Origin: Izhakiella australiensis
GTDB taxonomy: Bacteria > Pseudomonadota > Gammaproteobacteria > Enterobacterales > Enterobacteriaceae
DNA: 64,000 nt
Direction: 5' to 3'
Assembly (NCBI RefSeq): GCF_002006995.1
Contig: NZ_MRUL01000001.1
Span: 62,001 to 126,000 of the forward strand
Each line of letters begins with the position of its first letter. Position 1 is the stretch's first letter. Both the position numbers and the translations under genes were made by a program. The notes beneath the pieces were generated by a model that saw nothing but the letters and a program-made list of their open reading frames with translations, ran no database searches and was not told the origin of the DNA. Shown here piece after piece: positions 1 through 9,087 of the stretch.

Positions 1-814
1 GATGCGTCTTGGTCAGCTATTTTCCGGCTATGCCGCGTTGGCCTGGCGTCTGGCGGATTCGCTCGGCGAAGTTCAGAGCAAGCTCTGTACTCTGCCGCTT
101 GGCGGTACGGCGATTGGTACTGGCTTTGGCTCGCCGGCCGGCTATCGGGCGGCGGTTTACCGACAGCTGTCTGCGCTGACGGGTATCGACTGGCAGGCAC
201 CGGCAAATCCCTTTGACGCCATGCAGAATATGGATGTGTTTTCACGGGTCTCTGGTGAGCTGAGAACCTGCTCGGCTTCGCTGGCTAAAATTGCCTCCGA
301 CCTCACCGTTCTGGCATCCGGCCCGGTTGGCGGTCTGGGTGAGTTAACGCTGCCGGAAGCCCAGGCCGGATCGTCAATCATGCCGGGTAAAGTGAATCCG
401 GTTTTACCTATGTCAATGATTCAAATCAGCTTTGCCATTATTGGCAACGATGTCACCGTGGCGCAGGCCGTGCAGTATGGTGAGCTCGAAATCAACCACT
501 TTGAGCCGGTAGTGGCATCCCGCGTTTTTGACAGCATTACGCTGCTGGTGAAGGGGATTAATCGCTTCCGAATCAAATGCGTTGAGGGCATTAGCGCCGA
601 TAGCGAGATGAATGAAACGCATCTTAAAGCGTCTATGGCGGTGGCGACTGCGTTGGTACCCAAACTCGGCTATGCCCAGGTCAGTAAACTGGCGCGCCAG
701 TCGGTAATAGAAGGGCGCTCACTGCTGACAATTCTTGAGGAGTCCGGCATCCTTTCTCAGGATGAGGCGATGCAGGCTATCAATAAAGCGTCGCATCCGG
801 TGTTTGATCAATAA
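1..814 (+). CDS. Aspartase/fumarase-superfamily lyase (3' part)
   Basis: C-terminal ~270 residues of a lyase whose start lies left of the window; the reading frame is open to the edge. Two superfamily hallmarks are visible: an LGGTAIGTG segment near the left edge and the signature loop GSSIMPGKVNP, which carries the catalytic serine. The family eliminates ammonia or water from aspartate, malate or argininosuccinate-like substrates through a tetrameric active site. The signature and the following IGND segment resemble aspartate ammonia-lyase, but the rest diverges from E. coli AspA, so the substrate is uncertain. It faces a convergent MFS carrier and lies close to a GntR/enolase-superfamily pair, so a role in the same acid catabolism is possible (inference). 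Confidence 0.85.
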   Translation, partial: MRLGQLFSGYAALAWRLADSLGEVQSKLCTLPLGGTAIGTGFGSPAGYRAAVYRQLSALTGIDWQAPANPFDAMQNMDVFSRVSGELRTCSASLAKIASDLTVLASGPVGGLGELTLPEAQAGSSIMPGKVNPVLPMSMIQISFAIIGNDVTVAQAVQYGELEINHFEPVVASRVFDSITLLVKGINRFRIKCVEGISADSEMNETHLKASMAVATALVPKLGYAQVSKLARQSVIEGRSLLTILEESGILSQDEAMQAINKASHPVFDQ

Positions 815-891
815 ACCCTTTGCCGGGGCTGGCCGCCCTGGCCCACGGCAACAGGCTTCAGCGGTTGAACTGTTTTTTATCGCAACGCGAG

Positions 892-923
892 CGGCCCTGG
901 GTTTTCAGTAAACTCAAGGGCCG
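892..923. terminator. Inverted repeat between convergent genes
   Basis: A 7-bp inverted repeat, CGGCCCT (892-898) and AGGGCCG (917-923), lies between the ends of the convergent lyase and MFS genes. There is no strong T-run, so termination is only plausible from position. Confidence 0.3.
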
Positions 924-957
924 AACGCTTGCTTTGTTCAATCGGCTGTGACGCTTT

Positions 958-2262
958 TTATTGCACCCTTTCGATTTTCCCCATAATCACTGTCCACGAA
1001 AAAATGCTCAGCAGCGCCATGCAGCCCACAAAGATCAATGCCGGGGAAAAATTGCCGTCCGATACCAGAAAACCGATCAGAATTGGCACCAGTATGCCCA
1101 TGCTGGTGCCGACGAAGTTAAATATCCCGCCGGTGATCCCGGTCAGGTTTACCGGGGCGATAGAAGAAACCACTGACCATGAGATGGCCGCCAGACCGCT
1201 GCCAAAGAACGCAACGCTCATAAAGACGACGATAAGCGTCGGTGAGTCAACGTAGTTAGCGCCAATAATTGTTGTTGCCAGCAGCAGGCCGGTGATAATC
1301 GGCGCTTTGCGCGAGAAGGTGAGTGAGAATCCTTTTTTCAACAGTTTGTCGGAGATATAGCCGGAAAGCAGTACCCCGCACCAGGCTGCGGCAAAGGGCA
1401 GGGTTGCCATAAAGCCGACTTTAATAAACTCGATATGACGATATTTCACCAGATAAATCGGAAACCAAGTGAGAAAAAACCAGTTCGCGCAGGTCTCTCC
1501 CATGTGTGCGATGACCAGGCCCCATAGCTTTCTGCTTTTCGCCAGGCGCGAGAACGGCACGACGTCCGTTTGTGCTGACTGCGGGTCATGCTGTTTTTTA
1601 AGCCACTCCGGCCGGCCGCCGCCTTGACGTATATAGTCAATTTCTTCCGCGTTCGCGCGTGATTTCATCGGGTCTTTATACAAGATCCAAAAGCCCAGCG
1701 CCCAGAGTATGCTAATGCCGCCGGTGGTATAAAACATAAAGCGCCAGCCAAACTCTGACTGAAGCCACACCAGCACCGGGGCAAGGAAGGCCAGGCCAAC
1801 ATACTGGCCGGAGATATAAATCCCCACTGCCGTCGCCCGCTCCTTTTCCGGCAGCCAGGTGGTAATAATACGGTTATTCATCGGGTAAGAGGGCACTTCA
1901 CTGGCCCCGACGCCAAGCCTGAATATGATAAGTTGCCACATGCTGCCAGCCGTGCCTTGCATAAAGGTAAACAGTGACCAGGCGCCGATAATAATCGGGT
2001 AAAGCACCTTTGGGGCGACCTTATCTACCAGAAACGAGCCGGGAATTTGCAGCGGGGAATAGGCCCAGGCAAAGGCCGAAAAAATAAATCCCATTTGCAC
2101 TGAGCTAAGCCCCAGCTCGTCGACAATGTGCGGCGCCGCAATCGAAAGACTGCTTCTGTCGACGTAGTTAATCACCACGGTGATAAACAGCATAAAGACA
2201 ATAAAGCGCCTGACGTTTGATTTTGCGCCGGCGGCAGATGAAGACGGCTTTGATTCGGCCAT
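958..2262 (-). CDS. MFS transporter, anion:cation symporter type
   Basis: 434-residue inner-membrane carrier with about 12 hydrophobic segments. The N-terminal region carries the NYVDRSSLSIAAPHI motif of TM1 and a GWRFMFY segment near mid-protein, typical of the ACS branch (DgoT, ExuT and GudP relatives) that imports sugar acids with protons. The frame is open further upstream, but ATG at 2262 is chosen because a TGAGG ribosome site sits about 7 bases before it and the upstream residues are basic and unlike the family. It is divergent from the GntR gene at 2388, so the pair probably forms a regulator/transporter unit for a sugar acid used by the enolase-superfamily enzyme (inference). The exact substrate cannot be read from sequence. 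Confidence 0.88.
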   Translation of the reverse strand: MAESKPSSSAAGAKSNVRRFIVFMLFITVVINYVDRSSLSIAAPHIVDELGLSSVQMGFIFSAFAWAYSPLQIPGSFLVDKVAPKVLYPIIIGAWSLFTFMQGTAGSMWQLIIFRLGVGASEVPSYPMNNRIITTWLPEKERATAVGIYISGQYVGLAFLAPVLVWLQSEFGWRFMFYTTGGISILWALGFWILYKDPMKSRANAEEIDYIRQGGGRPEWLKKQHDPQSAQTDVVPFSRLAKSRKLWGLVIAHMGETCANWFFLTWFPIYLVKYRHIEFIKVGFMATLPFAAAWCGVLLSGYISDKLLKKGFSLTFSRKAPIITGLLLATTIIGANYVDSPTLIVVFMSVAFFGSGLAAISWSVVSSIAPVNLTGITGGIFNFVGTSMGILVPILIGFLVSDGNFSPALIFVGCMALLSIFSWTVIMGKIERVQ

Positions 2263-2303
2263 GGCATACCTCAGTAGTTGTAGTTTTCTGCGATGGAAAT
2301 GAT

Positions 2304-2315
2304 ATTTGATCAAAT
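2304..2315. promoter_or_regulatory. Candidate GntR operator palindrome
   Basis: ATTTGATCAAAT is a perfect 12-bp palindrome in the AT-rich spacer between the divergent MFS and GntR genes. Its position suits autoregulation. Binding by the adjacent GntR protein is inference. Confidence 0.3.
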
Positions 2316-2387
2316 TGAATGGAAAAAGAATATTTTTTATTATATTTTTTGCTTTAGTTATATAAAATTGTGAAGAAGGTAACACCG

Positions 2388-3044
2388 ATGAAAGCGAACA
2401 GGCCGAGCCTGAAACAGCAGATCGTGCAGGATATGGTGCAGGGGTACTGGAATCCGGGAGACCGGCTGACGCTTAATGAAATGGCATTGCGCTATCAGTC
2501 AAGCCATACACCGGTACGTGAGGCGCTGCGCGAACTGTATGGCGAAGGTTTTCTGGTGATGGGCGCAGGAAAGACCTTTCAGCTACGTACCCTTGATAGC
2601 GACTTCATTGAAAACATCTTCGACATCCGCAGCAACCTTGAGGTGATGCTGGTAAGGAAAGCGGCCAGCAACTGCCGGGCGGCGGATTTGATCAAACTCG
2701 AAACCCTAAACCAGCAGCTGGCGGATGACGTCGAAGGGCGGGATTTTGCCGCCGCCATCCAGAAAAACGGTGAGTTTCACGACCACATCAACCATCTTGC
2801 CGGCAATCCTGAAGCTGTCAGGATCCTGCGAATGCACTGGATATTTATCGCTTCTCTGTGGAAAAAAATTGGCTACGGCGAAGAGCGTTATCGCGGTGTT
2901 ATTCACGATCATCAGGCAATTATTCTAGCGTTCAGATTTAACGACAGCGAAGCGGCAGCTACGCTGATGGGCGCGCACGTTACCAAAGCAAAATATGAAC
3001 TGCTGGCAAAGCTTCTGAAAAATAACAATCACGAGGAGATGTAG
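2388..3044 (+). CDS. GntR-family regulator, FadR/FCD type
   Basis: 218-residue DNA-binding regulator. The N-terminal winged helix-turn-helix spans about residues 5-68 and contains the GntR motif SSHTPVREALREL; an all-helical FCD ligand domain follows (FDIRSNLEVMLV onward). FCD domains usually bind a carboxylate through metal-coordinating histidines. GTG at 2370 is in frame, but ATG at 2388 is preferred because AAGAAGG lies about 9 bases before it. The stop codon directly abuts the start of the enolase-superfamily gene, and GAGGAG inside its last codons is the ribosome site of that gene, so the two are cotranscribed and probably coupled. Confidence 0.88.
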   Translation: MKANRPSLKQQIVQDMVQGYWNPGDRLTLNEMALRYQSSHTPVREALRELYGEGFLVMGAGKTFQLRTLDSDFIENIFDIRSNLEVMLVRKAASNCRAADLIKLETLNQQLADDVEGRDFAAAIQKNGEFHDHINHLAGNPEAVRILRMHWIFIASLWKKIGYGEERYRGVIHDHQAIILAFRFNDSEAAATLMGAHVTKAKYELLAKLLKNNNHEEM

Positions 3045-4181
3045 ATGGCTGGTTTTGCGCTGCAAAAGGCGGAAATTCACGTCTGCCGGATAACTGAAAA
3101 AACCAAGTGGATCTTCATTAGCCTGCAGGATGAAGACGGGGTTACGGGCTATGGCGAAGCGACGCTAAGCGGTAAAGAGCAACAGGTCTGCGCGTTGTTT
3201 ACCCGGCATGCCCGCGATTATCTGCAAGCCGGGGGAGCCACCCCCGAAGCCTGCTTTCCCCATCTGAACGACCTTGCCACAGCCGCGCTGGCATCGGGTC
3301 TCGATCAGGCGCTATGGGATCTGAAGGCTAAACGTCAGCAAAAGCCACTGTACGCGCTGATAGCTGAAAACTGCTCAGCGGAGATTAGCGTTTATGCCAA
3401 CATCAACCGTAAAACGGCGGGACGCACTGCGCAGGAGTTCGCCTCTAACGCCGTCAGGGCGTTGAATGACGGCCACCGGGCGATAAAAATTGCGCCGTTC
3501 GATGAGGTCAACTGCCACGATGCAAACGGCCAACACTTTCGGCAAAGCGTCGCTGCGGGCCTGGATCGCATAGCCTGCGTGCGCGATGCCATCGGCCCGG
3601 ATACCCGGCTGATGGTCGATTGCCACTGGCGCTTCGACTTTGCTGCTGCGGCTGAGCTGCTGCAGCTTACGCAAAAGTATCAGCTTTACTGGCTGGAATG
3701 CCCGATACCTGAAACGGCACAAAACAGCGCCGCGATTAACCGGCTGAGAACCCAGGCAAATGAGCAGGGCGTACTGCTGGCAGGGTGTGAGGAATATATC
3801 CGCCTGGAGAGTTTCCAACCCTACCTACAGGCTGATTGCTACGATATTTATATGCCGGATGCCAAATACGTTGGCGGTATTCAGGAAATGCTGAGGGTCG
3901 CCGCTGCCGTATCCGACGCCGGGGCTGTTTTTTCGCCTCATAATCCCTCTGGTCCGATATGCGACGCCGTCAGCAGTCATCTTTGTGCCGCGCAGCAAAA
4001 CGCGGGCATGCTGGAAATGCAATATGATGAATCGCCCCTGTTCACTGCGTTAACTGACGCGCCGCCGAAAAAGATATTTAATGGCGTGATGGCACTGCCG
4101 ACGCTGCCCGGACATGGCGTCAACCTCAATGATAGTCAGCTTAAACGCTACGCCATTCACGCCGATATTCAGCGCATTTAA
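3045..4181 (+). CDS. Enolase-superfamily acid-sugar dehydratase
   Basis: 378-residue enzyme of the mandelate racemase/enolase superfamily. These enzymes abstract the proton next to a carboxylate using Mg2+ in a TIM barrel. Visible motifs: K148 in AIKIAPF, D192-x-H194 in VDCHWRF, E218 in WLECP, E249/E250 in GCEEYI, D272, and H299 in SPHNPSGP. The D-x-H pair with a later His resembles the galactonate/mannonate dehydratase pattern rather than muconate cycloisomerase. The second lysine of the usual KxK is an alanine (A150). It starts one base after the GntR stop. The likely role is dehydration of a sugar acid imported by the divergent MFS carrier (inference); racemase activity cannot be excluded. 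Confidence 0.85.
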   Translation: MAGFALQKAEIHVCRITEKTKWIFISLQDEDGVTGYGEATLSGKEQQVCALFTRHARDYLQAGGATPEACFPHLNDLATAALASGLDQALWDLKAKRQQKPLYALIAENCSAEISVYANINRKTAGRTAQEFASNAVRALNDGHRAIKIAPFDEVNCHDANGQHFRQSVAAGLDRIACVRDAIGPDTRLMVDCHWRFDFAAAAELLQLTQKYQLYWLECPIPETAQNSAAINRLRTQANEQGVLLAGCEEYIRLESFQPYLQADCYDIYMPDAKYVGGIQEMLRVAAAVSDAGAVFSPHNPSGPICDAVSSHLCAAQQNAGMLEMQYDESPLFTALTDAPPKKIFNGVMALPTLPGHGVNLNDSQLKRYAIHADIQRI

Positions 4182-4481
4182 CCCGGAATCCTGGCTGATA
4201 GCCTTGTTGCAGGCAGCGGCGTTTGCTGCTGCTTTTAACCGAGTGACTGACGATAATATCGCCAGCGATAACCTATACTCAGCGTTAAGCTTACAGAAAA
4301 TCAGTTTGAATCTGACCGGATAACGCGACTAACGTCAGGATTAGCGCCGTTCTGGCAGCAATGCTCAGTGCTGTGCTGCTTACCGGCAAAACAGGACGAC
4401 ACTGCGCAACGTGCCGCAAGAATGTAACCATTCAGGTGCCGTCCATCACATCGTCGCCACGACAGAAGGGGGAGTGACAAC

Positions 4482-4817
4482 ATGAAAGTTTCCGAGCTTC
4501 TTGCCTATTGTATGGATAAAGCGGGAGCGGAACAGTCGGAGCATAGTGACTGGAAAGCGACGCAGATCAAACGCGATGGCGTACTGTTTGCTATGTTCCA
4601 CGAGGTTGACGGGCATCCGGCGGTGTCACTGAAAAGCAGTGAAGCGCTGGCTGAACTTCTGCGCGATGCTCATCAGGACGTGCGGCCAAGTGCGCACCTT
4701 AATAAAGCGCACTGGAATACCGTGCTGCTGGATGGCGCGCTAAAAGACTCGCAGCTGTATTATCTGGTTGATGCTTCCTGGCAGCAGGCGCTTGGCAGCC
4801 ATGCTACGCAGCATTAG
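4482..4817 (+). CDS. yjbR: MmcQ/YjbR family DNA-binding protein
   Basis: 111-residue cytoplasmic protein closely resembling E. coli YjbR: MKVSELLAYCMDKAGAEQ near the start, DWKATQIK, PSAHLNKAHW and the YYLVDASWQQA tail all match. YjbR has a CyaY-like or double-wing fold with proposed DNA binding; its physiological role is poorly defined. The C-terminus is slightly shorter than the E. coli protein. GGGGGAG just before the ATG is the ribosome site. In E. coli yjbR sits next to uvrA; here 16.6 kb of fimbrial and catabolic genes separate them, marking an insertion relative to that order. Confidence 0.93.
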   Translation: MKVSELLAYCMDKAGAEQSEHSDWKATQIKRDGVLFAMFHEVDGHPAVSLKSSEALAELLRDAHQDVRPSAHLNKAHWNTVLLDGALKDSQLYYLVDASWQQALGSHATQH

Positions 4818-4865
4818 TGCTATGAGTGCAGGTCGATGATTTGAGCATAAAGTGCTCTTTTTCTG

Positions 4866-4907
4866 ACGCCTCCTCAGGCGCTTGTAAACAGGCGCCTGAG
4901 GAGGCGT
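4866..4907. terminator. Perfect 16-bp hairpin after yjbR
   Basis: Arms at 4866-4881 and 4892-4907 are perfectly complementary over 16 bp around a 10-base loop; TG/CA pairs can extend into the loop. A T-run lies on the upstream rather than the downstream side, so it is not a textbook rho-independent terminator for yjbR. It lies 15 bp before the point where the truncated fimbrial subunit begins. Confidence 0.5.
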
Positions 4908-4921
4908 TAAATCAGCACTAA

Positions 4922-5101
4922 GATAATCCTTTTGCCGACAGTCGCGGCAACATCGCGCTCTCCGGTCAGAAAATGCCGGCCGGCATGCTGCAACCTTCTG
5001 ATATGAGAATTGATTTCAATCTGCGGCTGGTGAAAAACCATCAGCCGCTGCGCGCTGGGTCATTCCGGGCAGCGATACGATTCAAATTAGATTATTACTG
5101 A
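4922..5101 (+). pseudogene. Fimbrial subunit C-terminal remnant
   Basis: An open frame of 59 codons with no plausible start, bounded upstream by TAA at 4919-4921. Its translation begins DNPFADSRGNIALSG and ends GSFRAAIRFKLDYY, which is the C-terminal end of a chaperone/usher pilin, including the penultimate tyrosine recognised by the chaperone. Its TGA overlaps the usher ATG by one base (TGATG), as expected for translational coupling in an ancestral operon. The N-terminal part, signal peptide and promoter region are missing, so this is a deletion remnant and the operon may have lost its promoter. Confidence 0.75.
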
Positions 5102-7629
5102 TGAACATACGTCCTGGATATGTTGCGCGCTGGTCGCTGATATTGCTGCTTCTGGCTCTGTGGCTACCGCAAAAAAATGCACAGGCCATTGAGTTCAATA
5201 CGGATGTGCTGGACGTCAGCGATCGCAGCCGCGTTGATCTTAGTGAATTTTCGCAGGCGGGTTACCTGATGCCGGGAACCTATCTGATGACGATTAAAAT
5301 TAATGACAGAAATGAGCTGCCGGAACAGAAGGTTACTTTTCTACCGCCTGCTGGCGAATCGCGCGGCAGCATTGCCTGTATTACGCCCGACATCGTGGCG
5401 CAAATGGGGCTGAAGGGATCAGTACGGCGCGGCCTGCGTTACTGGCAGCAAGGCAAGTGCCTTGATTTGCATTCTCTCAAAGGTGTAACCGCCCGTGGCG
5501 ACCTTGGCAACGCATCGCTTTATCTCAGCATACCGCAAGCATGGCTTGAATATACCTCAGTGGATTGGGAGCCTCCCTCCGCCTGGGATAATGGTATTCC
5601 GGGTATTTTGCTGGATTATAACCTCAATGCTTAGATGTCGAAGCCGGCCAAAAGCAATAGCGCCCGTTCATTGAGCGGTAACGGCACCGGCGGCATCAAT
5701 CTTGGCCCCTGGCGGCTGCGGGCAGACTGGCAGGGTAGCTATAACGTTAATGCCGGCTATGCCTCACGCGCCGAACGGCGCTTTGACTGGAGCCGTTTTT
5801 ATGCTTTTCGCGCAATAGCCGCCCTGCATGCGCAGCTAATGCGAGGTGAAAACTTCTTTAGCGCCGACATTTTCGACAGCTTTCGTTATCTGGGCGCCCG
5901 CCTGCTATCTGATGACAATATGCTGCCGCCCAATCTGCGTGGCTATGCGCCTGAGGTTACCGGCGTTGCTAAAACCAATGCCAAAGTCACGATCAGCCAG
6001 CAGGGGCGGGTGCTATATCAGACCACCGTCGCCGCCGGGCCTTTTCGTATTCAGGATCTGAGTTCGGCTACCAACGGTACGCTGGATGTGAAAATTGAAG
6101 AGCAGGATGGTTCAGTGCGTACTTTCCAGGTGACCACGGCCAGCATTCCCTACCTGACACGTCCCGGCCAGGTGCGCTACAAGGTGGCGTTGGGAAAACC
6201 CACCGATTTTCAGCGCCGCAGCCAGGGGCCAGCGTTTGCGTCCGCTGAATTTTCATGGGGAGTGAATAACGGCTGGTCGTTGTATGGTGGTTCTATCCTG
6301 ACAGGAGGCGATTATTACGCCCTGGCGTTAGGAATCGGCCGCGATCTACTGGCGCTCGGTGCATTGTCATTTGATATCACTCAGTCACGAGCCCAACTGC
6401 CGGGGCCAGGGTTCCTGATCCTTAACGGTCGCTCCTACCGGCTGAGTTATTCCAAGCGGTTTGATGAGTATAACAGCCAGGTAACTTTTGCTGGCTATCG
6501 CTTCTCGGAGCGTAACTTTATGAGCACGGCGCAGTATCTTGATGCGCGTTATGGCAGCGGCAATATCGGTAACAGTAAAGAGCTGTATACCATTTCACTT
6601 ACCCGTCAGTTTATCAGTCTTGGGCTGTCAGCCTATCTGAACTACAGCCATCAGACCTGGTGGAACCGTCCGTCGAATGATAATTACAGCCTGTCGCTGT
6701 CGCGCTACTTCGACTTATGGCGCTTTAAAAATGCCAGCGTCAGCCTGTCGGCTTATCGCACCTTGAGCAATGGTTATCGTGATGATGGCTTCTATTTAAG
6801 CATGAGTATTCCCTGGGGTAACGGCATCACGCTGACTTACGATAATCAGACCAGCCGAACGGGTACCAGCAATATGGTGGGGTACTTTGACCGCCTTAGC
6901 GATGGCGACAGCTACAACCTGAAAGTTGGCAATGACGAGCACGGCCAGGCTAGCGGCAGTGCCTATTACACCCATGACGGCTCTCTGGCTCAGATGACGG
7001 CGAATGCCAGCTATCAGGATGCCACTTACCGCTCGATCGGTATGAGCCTGCAAGGCGGAATGACCGCGACCGCTCAGGGGGCCGCACTGCATCGAATCAA
7101 TCTCCCCGGCGGCACGCGCATGATGGTGGATACCGACGGCGTGGGCGGCATCCCCATTCGCGGCTACGGCACCACCGTACGCACGAATTTATTTGGTAAG
7201 GCTGTGATAAGTGACGTCAACAGTTATTACCGCAACGCGATAAGCGTGGATGTCAATGATTTAGCTGACAATGTTGATGCTACCCGCTCGGTGGTGCAGG
7301 GCACGCTGACCGAGGGGGCCATCGGCTATCGGCGCTTTGGCATTATCGCCGGGGAAAAGGCGATGGCGACGATCCAGCTTACCGACGGGGGAACGCCGCC
7401 GTTTGGCGCGATTGTCAGCAATGACGCGGGAAATCAGACCGGGATTATCAGCGATAACGGCAGCGTCTGGCTAACCGGGATCGCTCCAGGCGCGCTGATG
7501 AACGTGCGCTGGGATGGTAAAACGCGCTGCGCTATCAGGTTGCCAGAGCCGCTTCCTGATTTAACCCATCCTTTGCCGTTGCAATGTCGCCCGCATCATG
7601 ATCAAACCAACCATGAGGTTAAGCATTAA
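5101..7629 (+). pseudogene. Fimbrial outer-membrane usher, amber-interrupted
   Basis: The frame encodes a usher of the FimD/PapC family, about 842 codons. Ushers form the outer-membrane pore that assembles pilins from chaperone complexes. Residues 1-30 are a signal peptide, an N-terminal periplasmic domain follows (FNTDVLDVSDRSRVDLSEF), then the beta-barrel (SLSGNGTGGINLGPWRLRADWQG) and C-terminal domains. An in-frame TAG at 5632-5634 splits it after LLDYNLNA; both halves are in one frame, so a single substitution (for example CAG to TAG) explains it. ATG follows the TAG directly at 5635, so reinitiation of a 664-residue, signal-less fragment is possible but unlikely to be functional. A sequencing error or amber suppression remain alternatives. 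Confidence 0.85.
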
Positions 7630-7631
7630 CC

Positions 7632-8384
7632 ATGAAGTACACCACTTTCCTGACAACAGCCGCCGTGGTACTGGCGGGCGCGTTAACGACTTATCAGGCT
7701 ACGGCGGCGATAGCGTTGGACAGAACCCGCGTTATCTTTGATGGCGGTAGCAGATCGATGAGCCTTAACATCACGAATGAGAATCGGGAGCTGCCCTATC
7801 TGGCTCAGGGATGGATCGAAGATCAGCACGGTAAAAAGATTGATTCGCCGCTGGTGGTTTTGCCGCCGTTACAGCGCATTGAACCCGGCGCCCGCAGCCA
7901 GGTTCGCATCCAGGCGACCCCGGCTGTCAGCCAACTGCCGCAGGACCGGGAAACACTCTATTACTTCAACCTGCGTGAGATCCCCCCTAAAAGCAATAAG
8001 CCAAATACCCTGCAAATCGCGCTTCAGACCAGGGTAAAGCTGTTTTACCGCCCGGCAGCTTTAATGGCGAACGCCGATGACTATGCCCGGCCGTGGCAGA
8101 AAAAGCTGACCTTAACCCGTCAGGGCGCCAGCTATCGGGTCAGTAACCCAACGCCTTACTACGTCACTCTGGCCGGGGCGGCGCCGTCGGTGAAAGCACA
8201 GGACGTGGCCGGCTTTGAGCCTGTGATGATAGCGCCGCAGGAAACGGCACTGCTTAAGGTTAGCGCTACTGCGCTCGGCAGCCATCCGGTCATCACCTAT
8301 ATCAATGACTTCGGCGGGCGGCCAAAACTGGTATTGAGCTGCAATGACGGGCAGTGCCGGGTAACCGACCACATTGCGGGCTGA
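7632..8384 (+). CDS. Periplasmic fimbrial chaperone (PapD/FimC type)
   Basis: 250-residue secreted chaperone starting two bases after the usher stop. A signal peptide ends near ATAA at about residue 26. The N-terminal Ig domain carries IALDRTRVIFDGGSRSMSL and the conserved NLREIPP motif, and the second Ig domain ends in YINDFGGRPKL. Such proteins cap pilins by donor-strand complementation and deliver them to the usher. The frame is intact even though the usher and adhesin beside it are broken, so decay may be recent or the chaperone may serve another usher. Length is normal for the family. Confidence 0.92.
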   Translation: MKYTTFLTTAAVVLAGALTTYQATAAIALDRTRVIFDGGSRSMSLNITNENRELPYLAQGWIEDQHGKKIDSPLVVLPPLQRIEPGARSQVRIQATPAVSQLPQDRETLYYFNLREIPPKSNKPNTLQIALQTRVKLFYRPAALMANADDYARPWQKKLTLTRQGASYRVSNPTPYYVTLAGAAPSVKAQDVAGFEPVMIAPQETALLKVSATALGSHPVITYINDFGGRPKLVLSCNDGQCRVTDHIAG

Positions 8385-8433
8385 ATGGTGCTCAGCGTGG
8401 ATGAAAAATCGATGGCCGGTTAAGGAGAACACC

Positions 8434-9060
8434 GTGCGGTTGGGAATAACTCAGCGAAAGAGCCACTGCGGCCTGCAATACCGGCGGCGTGGAAAATGGC
8501 TTGCCGTCTGGCTGGTACTGATGCTGCCTGCGGCGGGCGTGCAGGCCAGTCCGGATGGCTGGATGATTGAAGGAGAGCATGGGGTGCTGCAGGTCAGTGG
8601 TCAGCTCACTGAAGGCGCCTGCCGGCTGGATATGCGTTCAGCCATGCAGCAGATCGCGCTGGGCAACAGTGATACCCGGCCATTAAGACGTGCTGGCGAT
8701 CGGGGTACGCCGGTGCAGTTTCGCCTCTATCTGCGTGATTGCTTACAGCGCAGCGAGGTAAGCGATGACGACAATGCAAACTTACTGCAGCCGACCGTCT
8801 CAGTGATATTTGCCGGAGAAGCTGACAGCAATAATCCGCAGCTGCTGGCGCTAAAAGGCGCATCAGGTGTCGGACTACGGCTGCTGGATGCTGACAAAAA
8901 TGATTTGCGTATTGGTACATCCGGCGGTTCGGCATCGCCAGCGTTTCTGACGCCGGATAGCAGCCAGCTTACCTACTACGTAGTGCTGGAGCGAACCCAG
9001 GCACAGCTTGTCGCCGGTGTCTGGCAGGCGGTAGTCAATTTCAGGTTGAGCTATGACTGA
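8434..9060 (+). CDS. Fimbrial minor subunit (type-1 pilin family)
   Basis: 208-residue pilin-like protein. GTG at 8434 is chosen because AAGGAG lies about 7 bases upstream and it gives a proper signal peptide (WLAVWLVLMLPAAGVQA); upstream in-frame ATGs lack this context. The mature part has a paired-cysteine pilin pattern (EGACRLDM and LRDCLQ) and ends in VNFRLSYD, with the penultimate tyrosine typical of chaperone-bound subunits. Its position between chaperone and adhesin suggests a tip or adaptor subunit like FimF/FimG or MrfF (inference). It appears intact. Confidence 0.85.
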   Translation: MRLGITQRKSHCGLQYRRRGKWLAVWLVLMLPAAGVQASPDGWMIEGEHGVLQVSGQLTEGACRLDMRSAMQQIALGNSDTRPLRRAGDRGTPVQFRLYLRDCLQRSEVSDDDNANLLQPTVSVIFAGEADSNNPQLLALKGASGVGLRLLDADKNDLRIGTSGGSASPAFLTPDSSQLTYYVVLERTQAQLVAGVWQAVVNFRLSYD

Positions 9061-9087
9061 CCATAATGATTTCAACAGGAGTGCAGG

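Noticed and set aside
4114-4323. 69-codon ORF overlapping the end of the dehydratase gene
   Set aside because: Overlaps a well-supported gene in another frame; no ribosome site.
5635-7629. 664-residue downstream usher ORF as an independent gene
   Set aside because: Same frame as the upstream usher part, lacks a signal peptide and N-terminal domain; explained by one amber codon.
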